In this document: positions 1-5,478 of the stretch, one piece after another
How the letters are laid out: each line of letters begins with the position of its first letter
Numbering within the stretch: the first letter of the stretch is position 1
Source: an uncultured Campylobacter sp.
GTDB taxonomy: Bacteria; Campylobacterota; Campylobacteria; Campylobacterales; Campylobacteraceae
Length of the DNA stretch: 9,572 nt
Reading direction: 5' to 3'
NCBI RefSeq assembly: GCF_937997405.1
Contig: NZ_CALKTL010000166.1
Coordinates: 1-9,572, forward strand
Notes under the pieces: model-generated
What the model saw: the letters and a program-made list of their open reading frames with translations, nothing else
Told to the model about the DNA's origin: nothing
The model's database searches: none
Position numbers and translations under genes: made by a program

Positions 1-56
1 GGGTGGTGCGCACCAGCCTCTTGAGGTCGGTCACCCCGAAGCAGGAGCTGGCCGCG
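1..56. other. Foreign-looking GC-rich left end, probable chimeric junction
   Basis: By direct count, 40 of these 56 bases are G or C (71%), far above the sequence that follows, and the AAATTT-type words that pepper the rest of the window are absent. The forward frame that is open into panC gives VVRTSLLRSVTPKQELA, which does not resemble the PanC segment expected before DEIYG (normally something like F-x-P-S-A-D-E-I-Y-G). The reverse strand is also open here and reads like an unrelated protein (SAASSCFGVTDLKRLVRTT). Recognisable PanC begins at about 54-57. The simplest inference is an assembly or library chimera at a contig end; a genuine recombination junction is possible but less likely. 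Confidence 0.6.
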
Positions 57-602
57 GATGAAATTTACGGCACGGAGGAGCCAGCAATCATAGCACCTAA
101 GCCGATAAGTGAAATTTTGGAAGGCAAAACGCGCCCCGGGCACTTCGACGGCGTACTAAAAGTGCTAAATAAGCTTTTTAATCTAACTCGTCCTAGCAAC
201 GTTTATATGGGTAAAAAGGACACCCAGCAGCTTTTCATCGTGCAGAAGATGGTAAAGAGCTTTTTTATGCCTATAAATATCATCCCTTGTGAGATCGTGC
301 GCGAAAGCGATGGGCTCGCGCTTAGCTCGCGCAACGCCTATTTGGATGAGGAGGGAAAGCTTATGGCGCTTAAGCTTTCGCGCTCCTTGCTAAACGCCAG
401 CTCGCTTATTAAAAAAGGTGAGATCAGCCTAAATATCATCCGCGAAAAGATGCTTAGCGTGCTTGAGCCACTGGCGGTCGATTACATAGCGTTCGTGGAT
501 TATAAATTTAATGAAATTTCGCAGATCAAGCAAGGCGATACGATAATCCTACTTGCCGCAAAGGTCGGCACAACCCGTCTGGTCGATAATATCTGGCTGT
601 AA
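3..602 (+). CDS. panC: Pantothenate synthetase, 5'-truncated
   Basis: PanC condenses pantoate and beta-alanine, using ATP, to make pantothenate, the coenzyme A precursor, in the cytoplasm. Only the C-terminal ~180 residues are here; family members are about 275 long, so roughly 90 N-terminal residues, including the P-T-M-G and HxGH nucleotide-binding motifs, are missing. Visible hallmarks are TRPGHFDGVLKVLNKLFNL, YMGKKDTQQ and the signature RESDGLALSSRNAYL, followed by a normal C-terminus (VGTTRLVDN). The apparent GTG at position 3 is not the real start: the frame is simply open to the edge, and the first ~17 codons look foreign, with homology starting near position 54. The stop is one base before the rimO ATG, so the two are probably co-transcribed. 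Identification is secure; the gene's integrity cannot be judged from this window. Confidence 0.9.
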   Translation: MVRTSLLRSVTPKQELAADEIYGTEEPAIIAPKPISEILEGKTRPGHFDGVLKVLNKLFNLTRPSNVYMGKKDTQQLFIVQKMVKSFFMPINIIPCEIVRESDGLALSSRNAYLDEEGKLMALKLSRSLLNASSLIKKGEISLNIIREKMLSVLEPLAVDYIAFVDYKFNEISQIKQGDTIILLAAKVGTTRLVDNIWL

Positions 603-603
603 A

Positions 604-2133
604 ATGGCAAAACTCCATCTCGTCTCGCTGGGCTGCAATAAGAATTTAGTCGACTCCGAGATCATGCTCGGGCGTCTGCAAAACTACGAGCTCACAGATG
701 AGCCTGCGAGTGCGGATGTGATGATCGTAAATACCTGCGGCTTCATCGCAAGCGCCAAGCAAGAGAGTATCCGCACGATTTTGAAGCTTAGCGAGCAGAA
801 AAAAAGCGGCGCGCTGCTGGTCGTCACGGGCTGTCTGATGCAGCGCTACAAGGACGAGCTCATGCGCGAACTGCCCGAGGTCGATATTTTTAGCGGCGTT
901 GGCGACTACGATAAAATCGATGAAATGATTTTAAAAAAGCAGAATTTATTCAGCCCGCAAACCTATCTGCAAAGCCCCGCGCTTACCTCTTCGCGCGTGA
1001 TAACAGGCTCAAACTACCATGCTTACGTTAAAATTTCGGAAGGCTGTAATCAAAAGTGCTCTTTCTGCGCCATTCCGAGCTTCAAAGGCCGCCTAAAAAG
1101 CCGCAGCATCGAGGATATCGAAGCGGAGGTGCGCGGCTTGGTAGCGCGCGGATTTTACGATTTTAGCTTTATAGCGCAGGATTCTAGCAGCTTCGGTCGC
1201 GATCTAAGGCGCGGCAAAAACGGCGGATCAAATTTTAAAGGCTCCGAAGGCGAGTTAAATTTTGCAAGCTTTCGCGACGGAGAGAATTTTAACGCCTCTT
1301 GCTGCGAGCAAAACCCCAATGACTCAAGCGGCGGCGCGAGAGATAGAATTGCCGCTCAAAGTAGGCTCGTCTGCGATAAGGGCTCTGGCGGCGAGAGTGC
1401 TGGCGACGAAAAAGTCCACGAGCAGGACATAGATCTAGTCGCGCTGATAAAACGCATCGAAAAAATAAAGGGCGTCAAGGTCGCGCGCGTGCTGTATCTC
1501 TACCCCACCAGCACCGACGAGCGACTCATCCGCACGATCGTGGGCTCACCCGTTTTCGCAAATTACTTCGACATGCCGATTCAGCACATAAACGACAAAA
1601 TGCTAAGCCTGATGAAGCGCGGCGCGAGCGCGGCGCGGATCAAAGAGCTTTTAAGCCTAATGCGTGCAGCGCCAAACTCGTTCCTCCGCACGGGCATCAT
1701 CGTCGGACACCCAGGCGAAACAGACGTAGAATTTGACGAGCTTTGCGACTTTTTGCAGGAGTTTAAATTTGATAGAATTTCAGCTTTTGCTTACAGCAAG
1801 GAGGAGGATACGGCGAGCTTTGCGATGCCGCAAATCCCTGCGCGGACGATTAGCCGCCGCTTAAATAAGATCGAGAAAATCACGCGCGAGGTGATAGATA
1901 GCAGCATGCGCGCGCTCGTAGGCAAAAAGATGCCCCTAATAATCGAAGGCGCCAGCAGCGAGGGCGAGTTTTTTTACGGCGCCAAGCCTCTTGCATGGGA
2001 CAAGGACATCGACGGCGAAATTTTAATCAACGAAAGCTACGTGCAAAATCTAAAAGTAGGCGGTCTATACGAGTGCAAAATCACGGAATTTGCGGGCGAT
2101 AGGCTGCTTGCGCGAGTGCTAAAAAGCTCGTAA
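604..2133 (+). CDS. rimO: Ribosomal protein S12 methylthiotransferase RimO with a large internal insertion
   Basis: RimO is a radical-SAM enzyme with two iron-sulfur clusters that methylthiolates an aspartate of ribosomal protein S12. The 509-residue product shows the N-terminal methylthiotransferase domain with cluster cysteines C11, C45 and C77, the radical-SAM motif C148-x3-C152-x2-C155 (EGCNQKCSFC), the RimO-type segment IPSFKGRLKSR, and a C-terminal TRAM domain (about 435-506). I chose the ATG at 604 because MAKLHLVSLGCNKNLVDSE matches the family N-terminus; an upstream in-frame ATG at 553 would lie inside panC. Typical Campylobacter RimO is near 440 residues. The excess is one in-frame block at about residues 202-272, and both flanks are normal (AQDSSSFGRDL before; LIKRIEKIKGVKVARVLYLYP after). 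The gene follows panC by one base and precedes tilS by five. MiaB, a paralogue, is in the same window, but the sequence around C11 and C148 fits RimO here. Confidence 0.95.
   Translation: MAKLHLVSLGCNKNLVDSEIMLGRLQNYELTDEPASADVMIVNTCGFIASAKQESIRTILKLSEQKKSGALLVVTGCLMQRYKDELMRELPEVDIFSGVGDYDKIDEMILKKQNLFSPQTYLQSPALTSSRVITGSNYHAYVKISEGCNQKCSFCAIPSFKGRLKSRSIEDIEAEVRGLVARGFYDFSFIAQDSSSFGRDLRRGKNGGSNFKGSEGELNFASFRDGENFNASCCEQNPNDSSGGARDRIAAQSRLVCDKGSGGESAGDEKVHEQDIDLVALIKRIEKIKGVKVARVLYLYPTSTDERLIRTIVGSPVFANYFDMPIQHINDKMLSLMKRGASAARIKELLSLMRAAPNSFLRTGIIVGHPGETDVEFDELCDFLQEFKFDRISAFAYSKEEDTASFAMPQIPARTISRRLNKIEKITREVIDSSMRALVGKKMPLIIEGASSEGEFFYGAKPLAWDKDIDGEILINESYVQNLKVGGLYECKITEFAGDRLLARVLKSS
1207..1419 (+). 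other. In-frame insertion inside rimO (about residues 202-272)
   Basis: This stretch encodes ~71 residues rich in Gly, Ser, Asn, Asp, Glu and Arg, with three extra cysteines (C233, C234, C257). It falls in the loop of the radical-SAM barrel after QDSSSFGRDL, where C. jejuni RimO, as I recall it, goes almost directly into the next helix. It has no domain I recognise and looks disordered. At DNA level it holds RAATTY words typical of the intergenic regions here (near 1230, 1258 and 1287) and a short imperfect tandem repeat at 1384-1394 and 1399-1409. An inserted or slippage-expanded linker is the likely origin. The boundaries are approximate. Confidence 0.7.
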
Positions 2134-2138
2134 GAGAG

Positions 2139-3140
2139 ATGAAAAATCCGCCTGAAATTCCGAGCAAAATTCTAGCCTTGCTGCGAGCCGGCAAAAATCT
2201 GCTTGCCTTTTCGCACGGCGTCGATAGCACGGCGCTTTTTTACCTTCTGGACGAGGCGGGCGTGAAATTTGACCTTGCGATCGTGGACTATAACGTCCGC
2301 GCGCAAAGCAAAGATGAAGTCGCCTCGGCGCGAGATCTGGCGGCTAAATTTAACAAACAAATCTACGTAAAAAGCGTGCAGCTGGGCGAGTCAAATTTTG
2401 AGCACGAGGCGCGCGCGGCCAGATACGAGTTTTTCGCCGAGATTTGCCGCGAGCGGGGATATGAAAATTTGATTTTGGCGCATCAGTTTGACGATAAATT
2501 CGAGTGGTTTTTGATGCAACTTGGGCGCGGTGCAGGGCTTAGCGAGCTACTTGGCATGCAAGAGCTTGAGCCCCGCGAGGACTACGTGATCGCTCGTCCG
2601 CTTCTAGGCGTGCGAAAGTGCGAGCTGGAGCGGTTTTTGCGTGAGCGAAACTTAAAATACTTCACCGACGAAACGAATTTGACGGACCGGTTTAAACGCG
2701 GCTTTATTCGCGCGAAATTTAGCGAGCCGTTTTTAAATGAGTACTTTAGCGGCGTGAAAAAAAGCTTTGAGTTTTTGGCGACCGACGCGTTAAGCTTAAC
2801 TCCCGAAATTTCTAATCCCGCACCTAAAATTTATCTCGTAAAACGCGGTCTTGGCGAGCTTCGCGGCGTAGATCAGGCGTGCAAGCGGCTAGGACTAGTG
2901 CTAAGCTCGGCACAGCGAAACGAATGCACGCGCTGCCTGGAAAACGGCGCAGGCTGCGTGCTAAGCGGCAAGGTAGCCGTGGGTGCGGGCAAAAATTTTA
3001 TTCTCGTAACGCCATATATTAAAGCGGCGATGGAAAAGAAATTTAAAGAAGCGTGCAGGCGGCTCGCCATCCCGCCGATAAACCGCGGATTTTTATTTGC
3101 CGCAGGCGCGGATCTTGCGCTATTTGAGGAGCTTTTATGA
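2139..3140 (+). CDS. tilS: tRNA(Ile)-lysidine synthetase
   Basis: TilS attaches lysine to C34 of tRNA-Ile(CAU) using ATP, which lets that tRNA read AUA and be charged with isoleucine; it acts in the cytoplasm and is normally essential. The 333-residue product has the N-type PP-loop near the N-terminus (LLAFSHGVDS, residues 21-30), a VDYNVRAQS segment at 49-57 matching the family's D-x-x-x-R-x-x-S region, AHQFDDKFEWFLMQLGRGAGLSELLGM (114-140) matching the conserved AHxxDDxxE...RGAG block, and TDETNLTDRFKRGFIRAKF (176-194). It is shorter than the E. coli enzyme (~430) and lacks a full C-terminal extension, which is usual in Campylobacterota as far as I recall. The PP-loop has His where most families have the second Gly of SGGxDS. 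Five bases separate it from rimO, and its TGA overlaps the next ATG (ATGA), indicating translational coupling. The purine-rich AAGAGAG before the start is very close to the ATG. Confidence 0.93.
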   Translation: MKNPPEIPSKILALLRAGKNLLAFSHGVDSTALFYLLDEAGVKFDLAIVDYNVRAQSKDEVASARDLAAKFNKQIYVKSVQLGESNFEHEARAARYEFFAEICRERGYENLILAHQFDDKFEWFLMQLGRGAGLSELLGMQELEPREDYVIARPLLGVRKCELERFLRERNLKYFTDETNLTDRFKRGFIRAKFSEPFLNEYFSGVKKSFEFLATDALSLTPEISNPAPKIYLVKRGLGELRGVDQACKRLGLVLSSAQRNECTRCLENGAGCVLSGKVAVGAGKNFILVTPYIKAAMEKKFKEACRRLAIPPINRGFLFAAGADLALFEELL

Positions 3141-3793
3141 GCGTTTATTTTACCTCAGATCTGCACTTCGGCCACGAGCTGGTGCTGAAAAAATACCCGA
3201 ATTTTAGAAAAGGCGCGAACGTAGCCGAGATGGATGAAAATCTCATCGCCGCTTGGAATGCGCTTGTTACACCTGAGGATCTTGTCTATAATCTCGGCGA
3301 CGTCTCCTTTCACAAGGATTTTGCGCACACTTGCGAACTGCTACGCAGACTGAACGGGCGACATTTTTTGCTGCTTGGCAACCACGACGGGCGGATCGCT
3401 GCGATGAAAAACGAACTGCTAAGCCAGCGCAAGGCGGACGGCAATTTTATGTTTGAGCAGATCGTGAGCTATGCCTTTGTGCGCCTATCACATAAGAGAG
3501 CGGCTCTGTCTCACTACCCGATGATCGAGTGGGCAAACTGCCATTATGGCGCGCTGATGCTCTACGGTCACCTGCACGCAGATATGGCTGAAGTTTCGGG
3601 CAGGGCGCTAAACGTAGGTTTTGATCTACACGGCAAAATTTTAAGCGAGGACGAGGTGTGGTCGTATCTGAAAGATATCCCGCCCAAGGCCCATCACGCA
3701 AGCGAGCTAGAGGGCATTAGCGAGAATGACGACGTGGAGCAAAGGCGAGCTTTGATAGAAAATTTTTTACGCAAAATTAATCGGGATTTGTGA
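3137..3793 (+). CDS. Calcineurin-like metallophosphoesterase
   Basis: This is a 218-residue two-metal phosphoesterase. All the core motifs are present: SDLHFGH (residues 7-13, D8 and H10), LGDVSFH (53-59), LLLGNHDGR (78-86), LSHYPM (124-129) and YGHLH (143-147), with ALNVGFDLHG (157-166) as the usual final strand. No signal peptide or membrane segment is visible, so it should be cytoplasmic. The family hydrolyses many phosphodiesters and phosphomonoesters, and the sequence alone does not reveal the substrate; the compact SDLHFGH...GNHD...SHYP...GHLH architecture is shared with small bacterial and phage phosphoesterases. The C-terminal ~40 residues (from about 180) are charged and not part of the core. 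The start overlaps the tilS stop (ATGA), which argues for co-expression with rimO-tilS and permits, without proving, a role linked to RNA or nucleotides. Confidence 0.88.
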   Translation: MSVYFTSDLHFGHELVLKKYPNFRKGANVAEMDENLIAAWNALVTPEDLVYNLGDVSFHKDFAHTCELLRRLNGRHFLLLGNHDGRIAAMKNELLSQRKADGNFMFEQIVSYAFVRLSHKRAALSHYPMIEWANCHYGALMLYGHLHADMAEVSGRALNVGFDLHGKILSEDEVWSYLKDIPPKAHHASELEGISENDDVEQRRALIENFLRKINRDL

Positions 3794-3915
3794 AAAAGAC
3801 AAAATTTACGGTGCAAGACAGGCGCTTTGCAGTAAATAAGCTTAAATTTAAAAGCGAGCCGTTTAAAATACGAATGATTTTACCCAGCCAAAATCCATTA
3901 TGTAACGCGAAATAA
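3790..3915 (+). CDS. Possible 41-residue basic small protein, translationally coupled
   Basis: A GTG at 3790 overlaps the TGA of the phosphoesterase gene (GTGA) and opens a frame of 41 codons ending in TAA at 3913. The product begins MKKTKFTVQDRRFAVNKLKF if GTG is read as Met, is strongly basic (many Lys and Arg) and has no hydrophobic segment. No convincing Shine-Dalgarno precedes it, so expression would depend on coupling, as is plausible for the other overlaps in this operon. I recognise no family. The frame also contains AAATTT words like those of the non-coding DNA here, so it may be chance. Confidence 0.2.
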   Translation: MKKTKFTVQDRRFAVNKLKFKSEPFKIRMILPSQNPLCNAK

Positions 3916-3981
3916 AATTTAATAAAATGCGGCGCAAACAGGCAACTAAATCGTATCAAGCAAGCGCAATTGCAAAGATAA

Positions 3982-3993
3982 AATTTTAAAATT
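3982..3993. repeat. 12-bp perfect palindrome AATTTTAAAATT in a convergent gap
   Basis: The 229-bp stretch from 3794 to 4022 lies between converging genes. Apart from the possible small ORF at its left end it holds six RAATTY sites, a GCAATTGC palindrome near 3966 and this 12-bp palindrome. I see no classic GC-stem plus T-run terminator. The same 12-mer occurs at 8388-8399 in the other convergent gap. Confidence 0.5.
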
Positions 3994-4022
3994 CTGCCTA
4001 GGTGCGAAGCGAAAAATTTGAT

Positions 4023-4778
4023 CTAGCGGGCTTCCAGCATCGCGATTTTGTTGATGTAATCGGCGAAATTTAGATTTATCAAATTTGTTTTGATGAAGAT
4101 GCGCGTGAAAATCACATAGCCGATCTCGTTGCTAAGCGTGCCGTCGGAGTAGATGAAAACGTTGGTGAGAAACTCGCTATTTTCGGATTTGTAGAAGGTC
4201 TCGATCTGAAAATTTAAAAGCTCGTAAAATAGCTCGTCCGCGTCGCTCATCGCCGCCTGCATCTCCTCATCGATACGCATTATGTCGGCATAGAGCACGC
4301 GCTCTTGGTTGGCGACGACAAAACATGCGCGATTATTAAATTTCAGTGCAAACATCGCCATATTTTCAAAATCGCTTTGATTTTTTAGCAAGAAGTATAA
4401 AATTTTAAATAAACTGGCGTGTGAGCTAAATTCTATTCCAAAAGTCTCATCCGCCGCCTGTGCACTTGCGCGAGGAAATTCCACTATGAAGCTATCATCG
4501 ACTTTTTGATAAATGCTATTTTCTTTAATCATATAATCCTCGTTAAAATGCACTCTTTGATTTTCGTCGTCAATCAGCACACAGGAGATTAAATTTTTAT
4601 CACTCAGATCCGCAAAGCCCGCCAGTGAGGTAGCCAGATCATTTTCTTGCGCGATAGGAAAGCGATCGGATTTCTCATCCAAAATTCTTTTGCCAAAGCC
4701 CAATTTTCTATAAAAAAACTCGCATGCGTCGGCACTTTTAGCGACGCCGAGGAATGATTTTGCTTTAAATAGTGCCAT
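4023..4778 (-). CDS. Conserved hypothetical protein (C. jejuni Cj0456c position)
   Basis: I do not recognise a functional family for this 251-residue product. It starts MALFKAKSFLGVAKSADACEF, has no signal peptide or clear membrane segment, and is acidic and rich in Phe, Asp and Glu, with probable alternating alpha/beta content: hydrophobic strand-like runs at 64-69 (ISCVLI), 151-156 (ACFVVA) and 221-229 (YVIFTRIFI), and helical stretches between about 125 and 190. It is predicted to be cytoplasmic. The start is well supported by AGGAG (complement of 4784-4788) five bases upstream and by a TATAAT box. It follows the DUF374 gene on the same strand after 46 bp, so it may also receive read-through from the nusA-divergent operon. 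By position it should correspond to C. jejuni Cj0456c; that assignment is from memory of gene order, not from alignment. Codon use and AT-richness look like the neighbouring genes. Confidence 0.75.
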   Translation of the reverse strand: MALFKAKSFLGVAKSADACEFFYRKLGFGKRILDEKSDRFPIAQENDLATSLAGFADLSDKNLISCVLIDDENQRVHFNEDYMIKENSIYQKVDDSFIVEFPRASAQAADETFGIEFSSHASLFKILYFLLKNQSDFENMAMFALKFNNRACFVVANQERVLYADIMRIDEEMQAAMSDADELFYELLNFQIETFYKSENSEFLTNVFIYSDGTLSNEIGYVIFTRIFIKTNLINLNFADYINKIAMLEAR

Positions 4779-4783
4779 TTTTT

Positions 4784-4788
4784 CTCCT
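4784..4788 (-). promoter_or_regulatory. Strong ribosome binding site for the 251-residue hypothetical gene
   Basis: The minus strand reads TTAGGAGAAAAAATG, giving AGGAG five bases before the ATG at 4778. This near-ideal site fixes the start codon. Confidence 0.8.
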
Positions 4789-4797
4789 AAAATTGCA

Positions 4798-4803
4798 ATT
4801 ATA
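4798..4803 (-). promoter_or_regulatory. Sigma-70 -10 box (TATAAT) for the 251-residue hypothetical gene
   Basis: The minus strand carries a perfect TATAAT preceded by GTTTCGG, the T-rich upstream context usual for Campylobacter sigma-70 promoters, which often lack a -35 box. It is about 20 bp upstream of the start codon, so the leader would be very short (around 10-14 nt). The box overlaps the 10-bp palindrome AATTGCAATT at 4791-4800. Confidence 0.65.
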
Positions 4804-4824
4804 CCGAAACACTATTATTTCAAA

Positions 4825-5478
4825 CTAAAATTTAACGTCCTGCTCGGCGCTTGCAAAAAGCAGTTGCCTGATCGCCTCTTTACCCGCATCGAGGCTAAGC
4901 CCAGTTAAATTTAACGGCGCGCTGAGGCTGTAATTTATGCGCGAAAACGGCTTTGGCAATACCATCTCGTCCCAGCTATGAAATTTCCAAAAACTGCTCG
5001 CTTCGTAATTTAGTGCGTAAATGTCTAAGTTTAGCCGCTGCGCAAGGATCACGGCGCCGTCGGCGACGCTGTGAAGCGGACCGCGCGGACCGTCGGGAGT
5101 GATGATGACGTCGGTACCGTTTTTTATCTCTTTGATCGCGCCCATAAGCGCACGCGCTCCGCCCTTGAAGCTACTGCCGCGGATCGCGCCGATGCCGAAA
5201 TGCGAAATCACGCGCGTAATTATCTCGCCGTCTTTGTGATCTGAGATGATGACCTTGGCGCGCCTCTTGCTGCCGAAATCCCGCAGCCACCAGCGCCTAT
5301 ACGCAAAGCTCATCATCGCCAGTCTTCCATGCCAAAACACGACGACGCAGGGCTTTTCGGGCAGCTTCGTGGGGGTAAATTTAACCCTGCACGTTAAAAA
5401 AATACACCAAATCAGGATAAAAATGAGATATTCGGCGACGCGGAAAAACAACCGCTTTTTAAGCGATAACTTGTCCAT
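4825..5478 (-). CDS. Lysophospholipid acyltransferase-like protein (DUF374)
   Basis: This 217-residue protein belongs to the DUF374 group of the acyltransferase superfamily, thought to move acyl chains onto membrane lipid acceptors. It begins with a hydrophobic segment (about residues 14-30, VAEYLIFILIWCIFLTC) that probably anchors it to the inner membrane. Family blocks follow in order: VVFWHGRLAMM (47-56), IISDHKDGEIITRV (77-90), IRGSSFKGGARAL (99-111) and ITPDGPRGPLHSV (126-138). The acceptor lipid cannot be told from sequence; a lipid A or phospholipid substrate is only conjecture. The start at 5478 is in the last codons of miaB (20-nt overlap), so translation is probably coupled. Gene order recalls C. 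jejuni Cj0457c beside miaB. A cytoplasmic enzyme is unlikely given the N-terminal segment. Confidence 0.85.
   Translation of the reverse strand: MDKLSLKKRLFFRVAEYLIFILIWCIFLTCRVKFTPTKLPEKPCVVVFWHGRLAMMSFAYRRWWLRDFGSKRRAKVIISDHKDGEIITRVISHFGIGAIRGSSFKGGARALMGAIKEIKNGTDVIITPDGPRGPLHSVADGAVILAQRLNLDIYALNYEASSFWKFHSWDEMVLPKPFSRINYSLSAPLNLTGLSLDAGKEAIRQLLFASAEQDVKF

Noticed and set aside
553..603. Upstream in-frame ATG for rimO adding 17 residues (MPQRSAQPVWSIISGCK)
   Set aside because: It lies inside panC in another frame and the extra residues do not match the RimO N-terminus, whereas MAKLHLVSLGCNKNLVDSE from 604 does.
3777..3959. Open frame of 60 codons on the - strand in the convergent gap
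   Set aside because: No ribosome binding site and no recognisable features; it is no more convincing than other short frames in AT-rich spacer. The overlapping + strand 41-codon frame has at least a coupled start.
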